Of a stretch of 64,000 nucleotides of DNA, positions 12,418 through 25,066 are shown one piece after another. The position numbers were made by a program, and so were the translations under genes. Each line of letters starts with the position of its first letter. The stretch's first letter is position 1. The notes under the pieces were generated by a model. The model worked only from the letters and a program-made list of their open reading frames with translations. It ran no database searches and was not told the DNA's origin. Source of the DNA: Siphonodentalium dalli (taxonomy: Eukaryota; Mollusca; Scaphopoda; Gadilida; Siphonodentaliidae); the NCBI GenBank assembly GCA_032622095.1, contig CP136067.1, positions 81,930,705 to 81,994,704 of the forward strand. The letters are read 5' to 3'.

Positions 12418-12722
12418 GTACGTATTTACATTGGGAAAAGTTGTCCTGTGAAGTCAGATTCTGTCACTTTAGGAAAGGTAGAATATGAAAATCCTCCATT
12501 CATGAAATTGATTTGGCTGCAGTCTTTGGGAGTCTATTGAAGGATAAAAGGACGACAAAGCAGCTGGGACTCCTGCCCCCTTTGCTATTGACTTAATTGA
12601 TTAAATATGTATGTATATACATTGGGAAAAGTGCCCTTCACCCCCTTGCCCATCAATGAATCTGCCACTTTGTGATAGGTAAGTATGAAAATCCTCCAGT
12701 CATCAAATATATTGGGCTGCAT
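12418..12722 (+). repeat. Local direct duplication, ~190-bp spacing
   Basis: Words ACATTGGGAAAAG, TCTGTCACTTT/TCTGCCACTTT, TATGAAAATCCTCCA and TTGGGCTGCA/TTTGGCTGCAG recur in order at about 12430-12520 and 12619-12722. Diverged and non-coding. Confidence 0.6.
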
Positions 12723-13636
12723 TATACCAGTGCTATCTCCGAGGCAGGGGTCAACTTAATTTTTTTAATTTGGATAGCATTTTGCAGTACTGGGTAGATT
12801 ATGTATAGCATTCCTCACCAATACATGTTTTTTCATTGTAAATTGGTTAGCAGAAATTGGAAATGCATCGCAAATTGCGGTGCGAATCCAGTTAAATCGA
12901 ACCCTGCTCCCAGGTTGTAAACACTGGCAATATTTTGATGTACAGTACATGAGGATTAATTCTGTCATATTTGACTGCAACCTAATACTCTAACAGATCG
13001 CCCTGATGCTACAGTATGTATATTGATTGCCAGGGTTCCTTGTAATTTTAATAGAGGAATAACAACCTGAAATCCATATTCACTGTCACTTATAATATGA
13101 CAAGTTTGTCGCTAATTGATCATCGTAGGCATGTTCTACAACTCAGGTTAACCTATCTCTTCCATTCGTCAATATGCTCCTATCTTTCTATCTTTCACTA
13201 CTATCAAGTTGTTAATTGTGTTGCCGATACCAGACGTTGCAATTTGTATTGAATTTGCAAAAGAACTTATTTAGAACCAGGGATATGTTATTGTTTATGA
13301 TCCTGCCCAACCTTCCCACACTTAGTTAGAATTTCGCGCCTGGCATAGAGCTTATATTTTCTAACTATTGAAAAACTTTAATCAAAAATTTCCTAACTGG
13401 AATCATTTTGTGTCTAAAATTTTATCAAACGTAGGGAAACATTCAACTTTTTCTCACTTTTTATACAACGTTGCCTTGATTAGAACACTACATGTAACTA
13501 CCAGAAAAATCATATCTCAAATGCTCTATAAAGTATTTTTTCAGAAAAATGCTGCGTGCTAGAAATTGCCAGATAGACCACATATGTTAGCCAATTGACA
13601 AAGTACACCAAACAAGCGCTGACATTGCAGACATTT
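12723..13636. other. No gene seen
   Basis: The frame 12765-12980 (minus, 71 codons) lacks a family motif; otherwise AT-rich unique sequence. Confidence 0.5.
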
Positions 13637-13922
13637 GCTTAGCCTCAACTGATATGGGAGACATAGGTTCAGATTGAAGTTCCCCAGTTGAAATTGGTGC
13701 TTTTAGTCCCCTCGATTATGCATTTTATCTTCTGCAAATTAGGGGATATAGAAACTGAACAGAAAGGAAAATATAACTAAAACCAATGTTGACTTGAGAG
13801 TATAGTTCCCAGAAGATGAGGCCAAAGCAGAATTAGGTTCCCAGATGGTGAATCTGGTGATGCGGAGTAGTGTCACTAAATTCACCCTCTGGGACCTCAT
13901 TCTGCAAATGTGAGACACGCTG
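13637..13922. mobile_element. Foldback element, 5' truncated
   Basis: It begins in the TTAGCCTCAACTGATATGGG block and retains the second palindrome, up to CCTCATTCTGCAAATGTGAG. Confidence 0.68.
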
Positions 13923-16900
13923 TCTCAAGACATGACACCAAATTATAGAAGACAAATCAGAAATAAGAATTTCATCAACATCTGCTCTCTATCAATATTA
14001 CTAAACGAAAATGGTATTTTGTTTTTGGTAGATACTTCCCGTATTATAGTATAAATCGTCCATGGTCACAAGCACCTTTGAGCTAGACTATGCTGGACTA
14101 CATGAACTGGAATTAATTTATTTTTGCAGACGTTCACGATCTCCCATGATTCCTTCCAAATATCACGGTAATAGCAAAGGAAATTGATGATGTAAATTGA
14201 GATTGAATTCGGGATTAATTGACTTTGTAAGTAAATTGCTTGATAACGTGACAATATGATCATCGCTTGAGGTCGTTCTTCCGTTATCGTACATTGTATC
14301 CAGACTAGCTTCTAAAGCATTTGAGAAACTGTAGTTTTTCCTCTAGTGTTTTGGAATCCCATAACTTCTGTGCAAGCACAATTTATTGCTGTTTAGCGTG
14401 GGGTCTGAGAATAACATATTACCGTGTTTCTGGCCCCCATTTAGCAGGGACTGCTGGCATGATTAATGATTAACTGTTATGTGTTTAGGAACACGAGTGT
14501 GTAGAGTGTGTATTCACGTGTGCTGGTCACAATCTGGGAATGAAATGTCACTGAATTTTAATTTTGAATCTGAATGTTTAACAGGAATGTGTCTGTACAT
14601 GGTGATATTTGAAGAAGAAATTGATTTTTCTTACTACCAGGGTTGCCCAGGGCAATGAAGGGAATGGGGACAGAAACTTCAAAACTGCAGTGTTCTCAAT
14701 GAGGCATGCATTTATGCAGGAATCGGCTACTTCAGCATTGGATTTCTACACTCTCAGGTTCAAAACATTGTTCTTTGTCACAATTAATAGCCACAAAGTG
14801 TGATATCAATCTCTCATGTTCCTCTCTTCTTGTCAAGTTGTTGAAAATAATATTATAAAACACACACCTCACTCACGTGATATTAAAGACATTCATATTA
14901 AAGCTACTGCATGTTCTCTCCTATCATTTTTTCTATAAAATTTTATTCAGTCATCTCTCTCCAACATCTCTCTTTCAAAAAATATATTTCATAATTACAC
15001 AATGTCACACCACGTCATAGCCTCATCGGAATAGGAGATCAATATGTTCTTAAATATTTGAGTTATTTTGGGGAAATAAAAGAATATACCATTCATATAA
15101 TATTCCAAAGTACTTCAGATAATTTCAAAATTCAATTTCATTTTCAAATGTGAATGCTCTCCTTTTATTTAGTCCACAGCTTGACATTGTCATTGAATTG
15201 AATAGGGCCTGTTTGCCAAAGCTAGAGAAGGTTAATTAACCCTTCAGCGTGTCAGTATCCCATATATACATCAACTCTGTGGGTGAATATACATGTATGT
15301 GCAAAAATAATGAATTTTTTATATTAAGTACTGTAGTAATAATTATATTATTCTGCTCATCCGATCATTTAGAAATTCAATATATTGTAAATTAAACAGT
15401 TTCCCGTGTTTGTGGCATGTATGCCATGCAACACTATTTCAGTTTAATGTCATTAAAAAGTGTGCAAATTCATCACTTCTATCCAATTAATGTGTGTTGT
15501 CTTTTTAAAAGTGAAATTAAAATAAGTATTGCTATACAATTTGAACTCTATAAACCTCCATCTACACATATTTACATAATGAAACTTTTCGTTTCATTAT
15601 GCTGATTTCGCAATGTTATGAGTGCGCAAATATGTCACTAACATAAAATTATTGAAAATAACATAAATATTGTTACACCTGTCAGACGTATTACGACATG
15701 AATATTAACCCTTGTTCTACCAGCAAGGGTTAAAGTACTTAAAATTATTAAACCATTTTTCTTTCGCCATATTTGAGAATATACTAGTAATGGGTGTCCC
15801 ATTCAAATGAAATAAAGCACCAGAAAAATTATAGACAAGAGGTGGGACCCATGGAGTGGAGTCTTCTGCTTATTGTATACACACAAGATGAGAGCTTAGA
15901 GATGGAGCCCAAGTGGTTTCTTCTATGGCCTAAAAGACACCAACCCCTAGTATGTACCTATCATTTGATTCATTTCAATATCAGAAAGTCACTTTAGTCA
16001 TGGTAGTTTGCTGAGAATTGCATCAGAAATCCCTTAAAAAACCCTATGATAGACACATGTCAGACTGTCAGTCATACACCATAAACTCCAGTCAGCAAGG
16101 AATGTAAACAAAACACACGAGGATGTTTACTATATCCTGGTGCGTTCACATGAGAATGACAACAATTCCTACTCACATGATAAGTGATCCCAGGAATCAT
16201 ATTTATTGCATAAGCCATAATCCAAAAGCAAGGAAGTCACCAACAAAAGAGATTTATAAAAGTCCGACAGGTATTCCATTATTATAGTGTTTTTGTGCCA
16301 TGCAAGCACCACTGTGTGTGTATACACAAACACTGCGATACTGAGCCTGAATCTATACAGGCTCTTCCTAGCTCTCTCTCACGTGTGTGCCGCAGTTAAT
16401 AATAGCCCTCCCATTCAGACTTATTGCTATGCATCTGTGTCAATAAGCAATGTGCCCAATCAAAGGCAATGATGGCTTTATAGGCCACACCTCTCCGGCT
16501 GTTTGATGGGATTGCCTCACAAGTTACTTCCCCTTTCCTGACTTGGTGTGATAGCTGTACTGTGTGGGGACCATACTATCTCTTTGATTTGGTTTGTGCC
16601 CGGGACCAGTCCAGATGAAGACTTGAGAGATATCTTATCCCTAAATTGTGTCACTTCTCCCTTATTTTATCCCATGGAGAAGTGACTTCTCTCATTTACC
16701 AGTATGCATGTCTCTATGGCTTATGTAAACTGTATTTTCTGGTGTCATTGTGTCCTTTATACTCAATATAATTATTTTATAAATGGGCTATTTATTGTAT
16801 TGCATGTAGGAGTTTTATCATGGTATAAAGATGCAATGTTGCAGCAACGTCTCCAACAAGTTGTAATTTTTTTTATGATCTTTCCAACTGTATATGCATT

Positions 16901-16949
16901 TTTAGGTTAATATTTTTCATTGAGATGTTATTATAAGTACATGTAATAT
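13923..16949. other. No gene seen, 3 kb
   Basis: Frames of 61-68 codons only, none recognised. At 15709-15734 there is a small palindrome TTAACCCTTG...CAAGGGTTAA, and TTAACCCTTCAGCG at 15237; these may be ends of another TTAA-type element, but the match between them is weak. Confidence 0.45.
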
Positions 16950-19900
16950 AGTCGGTCTCACAACTGGGCTCTTTAGGGAATGTCCAACCACTTTCTGTTT
17001 GATACTGATTCTAGAGTACTTTTCGATGAGGAATTCAGTGGTACCGACCGATTTTTGACAAAAGGGGCCCAAATTCCATTTTTAAGGGCCTGAACCCCAA
17101 TTTTGGGGTTCAGCACTTTTATCTCAAAGTTGAGCCCCCAATTATAATTTTATTGACCTATATGGATCAGTGCCACATACAGGTATCATTTCTGATATTT
17201 TCTGTACCATTATCAGACGGGATTGACCTTCAAGGAGCTCTTGACCCTGAAAATCCAAAATCGCCGACTTCAAATTTGCAAAAATTTAGCAAAGTCAACA
17301 ATAATTAAAAATTGTGCTACCTATAGAATTATTTTCATCTTTAAAGGATTAGCACCTTTGTGCTTCCTCTCATGAGTGCTTAGCAAGGTTTTTTGGATGG
17401 AATATATTGGTCATAGAATGAAAAATAGACATTTTCCGAATAACAAAGATGTTGAGGTAAATCATCAATTATAGGGCATTTGATCAGTAACCTAAAACTC
17501 CTGCAATAAGGTTACCTAGTGATATAGTTTGAATGAATACATGTAGTTGTGAGTAGTTCATCCTTTGCTATCTAGATTTCATGGCCTTTGATGCGAGATG
17601 GCTGCCAAAATGGTTATAAATGGGATGACATAATCACATTATCATTATAAATGAGTTCAATATGTTTTTTTCTTTAAATTTAAGGGAGAATAAAATGTAT
17701 TTATGGTATTCTAATGTTGAATTGAATTATACTCAGCCCACAAGTAGGTTTAGTAAATGTTGAGTTACTACAATTCGATAAATCGGTGTGATTTGGTAGT
17801 CGAGCAGATTGTGTATTGAACAGTCCGACATCAATTTTGATTGGCCACATGTCATCACCGCCAATTTGAATAAAGGTTCTACTATTTCCTTAACATGTAC
17901 ATTATTTTAGGACAAATATAATGGCTAGCCCGGCATGATCGCTTATACTTATATTCTGATTGAGTGTTTTTTTATGAATCTGAACATGTATGTACATTGT
18001 ATATGTACACGTAGATTTGCCCAAAATTGTTTCTGGTTCAGTTTTGAGAGTTTGTAAGAAAACAAGTCATAAGAAAGAATGCAGTTGCAGTAATATTAAA
18101 AGATATTGTCCTGTTCAAAACTAATAAATGTATGTCTATTGGTTATTGGTGTGATTTCCAGTAATAAAGATTAAAAATAATCCTTCAAATTTAGTCCAGT
18201 CAAATCTACACATTAAAAATATAGGGCTTCCATACATACAGAATATTTTCCAACTTGACAATCGTTCCTTGTGTTCAACTGAGTGAGTTCATGTGAGGTT
18301 ATTTGGCAAGCTTGATTCTAAAGTGTCAGTTTTATGGGCTTGAAATTCAGAACTCAATCCTGTTGTATTGTGAGTTCAAAGTGAGTTAGAAGAAAAATAC
18401 AAGCATCAGTTGATATTAATACATACCAGACAAATCTACATTCTGCAGGTAGCCATGCTATGCAATACTGTCTCATATTTTAACTTATCAAGTGAAAATG
18501 ATCACATTATCATTAACTATTTAATGTTGTTAAATTTTATAAAGTAGAGCCCATTTGAAACTGGTTTGCTGACCCAGAAAAACTTCATTTTATGATACCA
18601 GACTGTCCATGAGAAAAACACATACAAGACATGGAAGTCAGTGAATAATCACAAATAGTCATACACCATATCTTGTCAGATGTTTTTGTAGATCTGTGGA
18701 TGTTGTAATGAAATATAGATCTCCATTATATTTGCACCATTTTATTTTTCATATCGTCCCTTTAAATTTACTTTTATTTTTTTAAGTACTGTAAATGGTT
18801 TGGTTTGATGTTACAGGCACAGGATATATATATATACTTTACATATCAAATATTGTGTACCACGCGAGTACATGTGTCAGTTGCTTTAGTTGTGTGATGT
18901 ACATGCAGTAACTATATTCTAGTGAAATTTATGGTCTGCACTCTGTAGTTTTTCAAAAAACATGCTATGGCCATGCCTATATATATTTGTAGACTGATTC
19001 TAACACTATCATTGTCAGGTTATAATCAATGTTTGAGGATAGTTACTATGTATTTTTCATTTGTGTTGCATTTGTCAATATTAATGGGTCCCAGTAGCCC
19101 AGATGGTACTAGTGCAGAGCCCATTTAATTTTCATGAGATGGTGGACTGCATGTCCATAATCCTAAATAAACATGACTCTTATCAGACCGAGATGGTATA
19201 GTGTAGGTTTTCAACAACCGTACTAGAATTATAGTTAAAAAAGACTCAACCATTATTTTCCACTGCCCTATATGTCACAATATATTCACAATATATTCAT
19301 ATGGCAGTATTCATCCGAAGTTGAGTGATGAAGCTAATAAATTTGCTATGATACTGCGGTAGAGCAAAGTGATCTGAACAAATCAAGGATAAGCCACTAC
19401 ATGTAGAAAACATTAAAAAACATGTATATTGTGAAATATTTTAATAATGGCCGCTGGTTGTTACAAACAGGCCATAATTGAGCTGACTATTCATGTTGTT
19501 AACCAAACATCAACGTACACATTACTAAATATTTTGAAATATATATGTTCTTGAATGTTTCAAACAGACTCTGGCTTTTGCACAAAACGCTCGGATTAGC
19601 CAAACAATGAAAAAATTACCAACTTTAGGTAAAATAATGGTACTCTTTCTTGACACAATCGCTTTGACCTACACACATAGCAATCCAGCAGTACACATCA
19701 GCATGATATTAAATTGGCAGGAGCACTTAACCTGGGGTGGTATTAAAGATGAAAATATCTTTAAAATGGTAAGTTATGAGGGCTCTTAGCTATTATGAAG
19801 AATTATGTTAGTGAAATTATAGACCCTCATCTTCTTCAACCTGCAAGTGCTGCAAGTATCATGGCGTACCAAAATTAATCTGGGACTGACAAAGGCTCAT

Positions 19901-21256
19901 TCTACTATTGATTGAATAGTGATGATTCCATCATTTCCTAAATCTCTTTGTGAGATGAGTTGTCATAGTCATTTTGGAAGAATTGATTACTTCTGAAATT
20001 TATACTGGGATATATGGCCATCTCTCGTCTGATTACAACATGTTTTTACTATGTACAGATAAAATACCCATTTTAAGATCGCAACTTGTGGTTGCTGCAT
20101 GAAGCTGGTCATTCCGTTTAGCAAAAGTGTTTAGCATGTTCCATAGCTTGGTCACTTAAATCAGCTGCTAATTGTTGTTAACAAATTTTGAAAACCATGT
20201 TCAATCTGTACATTTCAGTTGATTAGAGCACAATCATTACCTAATTTTTGATAAAGCACACCAATTTCCAAGGCATGTCCAAAGTCTGGAAGGGCATTTG
20301 TTGTGTGTTGAGGTCAACACATGCTCAGCAGCGATTTCCAGCTAATCCCATTGTGTGTGGTCAATTGTGCCCAAAGTTGGTCAGAGCATGCGGATAGTTC
20401 TTTTCTAGAATAGATCTCGTCCTCGACTCAATTGATTCTGGTAAAGAACTATGTTCTATAACCCTCACTTATTAAAATAAATTTCAAACTAAAATGCAAT
20501 TCAACATTAGAACCATAAAAGACATACTGTTCTCCTTTAGCTATAGTTTAAATGAAATGCCACATTGCACTCATTTACAACGATAAAAATGTGATATGTC
20601 ATCCCATCTATAGCCATTTTGGCAGCCATCTCATATCAAAGGCAGTGAAATCAATATAAAAAGGATGAACTACTCATAAATACAAGTATTTATTCATATC
20701 ATATCATTAGCTACCCTCGTTTGCACTACTAATCAATTACCATAACATTTATGATTTCGTCAAAATCTTGGTTATTGAGAAAATGCCAGTTTTTCATTCT
20801 ACAGCTAATACATTCCATCCAAAACCTTGTTGAGCACTCATGAGTGGAAGCACAATGTACTGATACTTTAAAGATGAAAAAAAATGTTGCACTATTTTAA
20901 TTATTGTTGACTTTGCTAAATTTTGGCTAATTTTGAAGTCGGCCATTTTGGATTTTCAGGGTCAAGAGCTCCTTGAAGGTCAATCCCGTCTTATAATGCT
21001 ATAGAAAATATCAGAAATGATACCTCTATGTGGCATTAATGCATATAGGTCATTAAAATTCTAATTGGGGGCTCAACTTTGAGAAAAAAGGGCTGAACCC
21101 CAAAATTGGGGTTCAGGCCCTTAAAACTGGAATTTGGGCCCCTTTTATCAAAAATCGGTCGGCACCACTGAATTCCTCATCGAAAAGTACTCTAGAATCA
21201 GTATCAAACAGAAAATGGTTGGACATTCCCTAAAGAGCCCAGTTGTGAGACCGACT
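16950..21256. mobile_element. 4.3-kb element with ~770-bp terminal inverted repeats
   Basis: The left repeat is about 16950-17725 and the right repeat about 20485-21256, inverted. Termini are AGTCGGTCTCACAACTGGGC and its complement. Matching landmarks include TACTTTTCGATGAGGAATTC, TGAACCCCAATTTTGGGGTT, GGTCAAGAGCTCCTTGAAGG and GCACTCATGAG. The interior is AT-rich and I see no transposase frame, so it is non-autonomous. Target duplication is unclear: TA on both sides is possible, and a longer duplication is not exact. The AGT...ACT termini and long repeats recall Polinton-type ends, but nothing else supports that class, so I leave it unclassified. Confidence 0.78.
17726..20484. other. Interior of the long-TIR element, no recognisable gene
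   Basis: AT-rich sequence. The longest frame is 60 codons (19607-19789) and resembles nothing known to me. Scattered TA-rich runs such as GATATATATATATACTT at 18824. No domain is visible. Confidence 0.6.
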
Positions 21257-21417
21257 AATAATCTCGACATCGTAATATAATTACTCGGTTTAAATTCATT
21301 ATGCCGAATCACAAACTGTTCATGTATGCGATTTATAAGTTTGTGATTCAGCATGATGCCTCCTATTGCCTTTAAACTTGTGACTTTTGAATATTGGCCA
21401 CTTGCATCTTCACTAGT

Positions 21418-21525
21418 AGTAATGCCCTTAATAATTGACTCCTTAACCACAGCAGAATTATGGGTAACTTTTCAGGATTTAGTCTGAATTATGGCTTGTT
21501 GCCATTCATCGGAAAGCTCTCACTC
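21418..21525. mobile_element. Mariner-like MITE, left arm only
   Basis: AGTAATGCCCTTAATAATTG to GGAAAGCTCTCACTCAG. It is followed at 21530 by sequence inverted relative to 8183-8246. Confidence 0.7.
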
Positions 21526-21529
21526 AGCG

Positions 21530-21600
21530 CTATAACTGAATGGGAGAGACAATTTAGTATAGAAAGGGTTGAACGGTACCAAAGGAAGGTATATTAATGT
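21530..21600 (-). repeat. Inverted copy of 8183-8246
   Basis: TATAACTGAATGGGAGAGAC through TTTAGTATAGAAAGGG to GGTACCAAAGGAAGGTATAT is the complement of the sequence spanning the gap between two MITEs at 8183-8246. A composite containing both MITE ends was therefore moved together. Confidence 0.7.
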
Positions 21601-22166
21601 AATATATTATCAATTATGCATATAACATGAGTGACCCATCCTAAATGGAAAACAAAACTTATTTTTAAATTTGTTATGTGTATGTACATATATTTATAAC
21701 GATTCAATTATATTTTAAGTAGCTTACAAATTAATATAAATTTAAATTTTAATAGTTTAGATGTCTGTTCAGATACTTCACAGCCTCTTGAAAATTGACC
21801 CTCATTTATGCTTCTGACCCCATGGTTTCATAGCATTAAAATCAGGTTGATCAAGATATGAGGCTGGATGCCAATTCATTTCACTCTGTTTGAAATTTCA
21901 ATACTTCTGAGGACCACTGACCGTGAGGCTGATTCCACTATGATTGGATCTTCTGATTGTCATCTAACAAAAACCCAAGGCAAGCCAATTTTCTTTGAGA
22001 TTAGGCAACTAAATTCTTAACTAATCTCGAAGCCTTGTTTCCTGGGATGGTGGCTGTTGAAATGTAGCTTCTTCCGAGAAGTATATCTTGATAAATTGTC
22101 TCTTTCAATCTGTTGGTAATTGTGTGAGTTGTGTAAAATGAAAACTAGTGGATTGTTTCTCTTTCT
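21601..22166. other. No gene seen
   Basis: AT-rich unique sequence. Confidence 0.5.
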
Positions 22167-22170
22167 TTAA

Positions 22171-22523
22171 CCCTTTACCCAACAAACCGGCCAAAACCGG
22201 CCAAATAAAGCTTCAACAGCCTAAAATATCTTCGGTCTGTCTCAATAAAACCATACAAATATGGATATCATTAGAACCGGCTCATTGACCACATTGTGAT
22301 GGTTATAGTTATGCCCTGTGCCAATGCATTCTCTTATATATGCGAGTCGACCATAGGTCGCCTCGCATATATAAGAGAATGCATTGGCCTAAAAAAATTT
22401 AACAATTTTATAATTTTTAATGTGTTAAGCCAATGCATTCTCTTATATATGCGAGGCGACCTATGGTCGACTCGCATATATAAGAGAATGCATTGGCACA
22501 GGGCCCTTCTGTTGGGTAAAGGG
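22171..22523. mobile_element. TTAA-type (piggyBac-like) MITE with double hairpin core
   Basis: TTAA lies at 22167-22170 and 22524-22527. Perfect 14-bp ends are CCCTTTACCCAACA and its complement. The core has two hairpins (22321-22387 and 22430-22497), each with 26-bp arms beginning CCAATGCATTCTCTTATATA. The same hairpin words occur in MITEs with different ends at 23605, 28650, 55348 and 60151. Confidence 0.85.
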
Positions 22524-22527
22524 TTAA

Positions 22528-23600
22528 TGTTTTGTTCCAGACTTGTGTGAATTTAGGTCCCTGTGTACCACTGTTTCAATTGTTAACCCTTTTAGCGCCA
22601 TTGTCAACCATATTCATATCAAAATAGTCTGGCTGAATATGGAAATTTGAGGGGTGTCTAAAGCAAACAAGTGCAGGGGGGGGGTCCAACTTTCAGCATA
22701 TATTAGACAACAGAATTTCTTGAAATGATCTAAATAGTGATGTAGCGAAGGGGGTTTGCAGTGTTTACTCACCCCTCCCCCCCCCAACTTTTCCCAAAAT
22801 ATCCAACAGTTGGAAATATCATGTCTGGCATAACATTATTTGGAAATTTGCAGATTGAAATTGTTCTGATATTTGGTTTTCCAACTGTTATTTTAGTGAA
22901 AAATGTGTTATTTTTAGACCTAAACTCAAGGGGGAGGGGGGTTCAAATGGTATTCTCAAACTTGGTAATTTGGGTCTGGTTCAGGAGGGATGGGGTGATT
23001 CTAAGTTTGACACCCTGACCCCACCCATGGAGACCCTCTAGTCACATCTCTGAACAACATCTAAGTAAAAACCTTGATACTTTGCTTCTCCGATAAACAT
23101 CATATAAACTTTTTTTTATTGGATAACTTGTTTTTGGAGTTATCTTTGGAGTTACTCCTTTCAACATGTGTATAAATACAGTGTTATAAAATAGAATATA
23201 TATAAATGTAGTAATCAGTCATGCAAGTGCTCTGCATACAATATACATGTACAGACATGTATGCAAAATACTCATCACCCATCCCAAAGTAGAGAATGAA
23301 ATCCAATATTGATCTTGAATATGACTTGTCGACACCTGGCACCTGAGTCTCAGAATATCTTTAAATATAAATGCTGATGGTCTCATGCGTCATTCCTGCA
23401 GATCACGGTCTTCAAGTATCAATAGCTCAGTTGTGTAACAGGTGTCTTTCTTTGTAAGAGATATTCCATATATACTATATAGGTATTCTCATATAAAAGT
23501 GTTTTAATAATAGCTTTATATATTGGAAATTGGTACCGGCAGGATAGTGTGAAACATATCCTTTAATAGGTTATGTTGTGGTTGTTCGTAGAATACGACT
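22528..23600. other. No gene seen
   Basis: A TTAACCCTTTTAGCGCC start at 22583 looks like a TTAA-type end, but no partner was found. G- and C-runs at 22673-22685 and 22774-22787. Frame 22761-23018 has no family motif. Confidence 0.45.
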
Positions 23601-23604
23601 TTAA

Positions 23605-24110
23605 CCCTGTCATGACGGGAGCTGCGCTGGTGCAGCATTAAAGATCCTGTGCCAGTGGATTCTCTTATATATGCGAGTCTCCCATATAGGCAGCCTCTCA
23701 TATATAAGAGAATGCACTGCATGGCTTACAAGGTCAAGGTAAGTATTGTTAGGCCAATGTTTTCTCTTATATATGTGAGGCTCCCTATGGGAGACTCGCA
23801 TATCTATTAAATATTTTGTAACTTCTGTCTGTCTGTATGTCTGCATCTTATAGACTCGAAAACTGCTTGACCGATCCAACTCAGAAATGGTATATAGGCC
23901 TTCTTTGATCCCGGGAACAATGTGGGCTGTTCCAATTTCATGTGCGACTGTGTGTATGAGCAAGTTCAAGGCTTGACCTGGCTCATATACGCTCATATAG
24001 GCATGTTTCTGGACCTTGACCGATCCGACTCAAATATGGTATGTAGGCCTACTTTGAACCCGGGAACAATATGGGCGGGTTCAATTTCATGAGCTCCAGT
24101 CATGGAAGGG
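23605..24110. mobile_element. TTAA-type MITE (CCCTGTCATGACGGGAGC ends), carrying a Helitron fragment
   Basis: TTAA lies at 23601-23604 and 24111-24114. The right end, on the minus strand, reads CCCTTCCATGACTGGAGC. The double-hairpin core is interrupted at 23803, within GACTCGCATA, by the Helitron 5' part; the second arm of hairpin 2 is lost. Confidence 0.78.
23803..24092 (+). mobile_element. Helitron 5' fragment inside a TTAA-type MITE
   Basis: It starts TCTATTAAATATTTTGTAAC after an A, with TGTCTGTCTGTATGTCTG. It has two internal copies of a GACCGATCC(A/G)ACTCA...GGGAACAATxTGGGC segment (about 23870 and 24020). No CTAG end is recognisable before the MITE sequence resumes at GAGCTCC (24091). 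Internal words match the minus-strand Helitron at 25067-25326. Confidence 0.65.
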
Positions 24111-24595
24111 TTAACAGTCTTTGAAGTGGAGACATGCAAAATAATTTATCTGACTTTGAAGCTGACATTCCACTGCTACAAATTTAATATGGTGCTCATA
24201 TCTTAAAAATATGAAGTTGCAAACTTCGGGCTTTAAAAATGTGGGCTCTCTATTTAGATCATTTAAATTGCTATAAAATAATAATTCTGAGTTGAAATAC
24301 CAGTTAAACAGAAACCTCTGTCATTAGAATATATTTTTATATTAATTTTTCCACACATTAACTAAGAATCTGGGACTAAGAAGGTTACTTTTTTAGAACA
24401 CTATGCTGTTTGCCAGTGATCCTTGTGAGATAATGAATTTGAAATCTATCTTTTTTATCACTTTGATTTAACTATTATTAAAAGAGTGCTACTAGATCTT
24501 AATCAAAATCAAAATGAGTTTGACGGGAAATATGTTGTTGTTAGTGTTGCCATGGTATCTTTAATTGGGTATGCATGCACTATAATATCATTTAA

Positions 24596-24909
24596 CCTCT
24601 TCGCTTCTGATTGATATCATCAGCAGTGTTGTGCCGCTGACGTTTCTGGTATTTTTGCAGTGGAAAAATTAAATGGGAATGTTGCAAAAACTGTAAAACT
24701 AAGTTGATGCAAATGCTATTATCATTCACAATCCTGAAACATCATGCACTTTTTAAAATGTGGAGATACACTGGTTCTGATGCAATAATTTCCATGTTAC
24801 TACTATGAGTGATTGCTGTCTGCTGCTGCACAAAAGTTAGGGCCATACTGAGTACGGATGTACAGTGCACACATCGATACTATAGTACAGACATATAGCA
24901 GCCAAGTCG
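24596..24909. mobile_element. TTAA-type MITE, second family, diverged copy
   Basis: TTAA lies at 24592-24595 and 24910-24913, with ends CCTCTTCGCTTCTGA and, from the right, CGACTTGGCTGCTA. It shares GCTATTATCATTCACAATC with the copy at 4107. Confidence 0.75.
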
Positions 24910-25066
24910 TTAACATTTTAGTCTGTTATAGTAGATTTTGGAAAAACATAATGGTCGTCAATGCAATCTAATTCTATGACAGAATTATTAAAATGTTGAT
25001 TGGAGTTGTAGTACAAGATGTTGATTTATGAACTATGATTAAGTCTTTAAATACATGTAGTAATAA

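Noticed and set aside
15237-15736. TTAA-type element between TTAACCCTTCAGCG and CAAGGGTTAA
   Set aside because: The two ends pair over only a few bases and no second copy supports the boundaries.
16950-21256. Polinton/Maverick assignment from AGT...ACT ends and long terminal repeats
   Set aside because: No polymerase, integrase or capsid-like frame is present and a 6-bp target duplication is not seen; left unclassified.
23610-23996. 128-codon minus-strand frame
   Set aside because: It spans a TTAA-type MITE hairpin and the inserted Helitron fragment; no protein motif.
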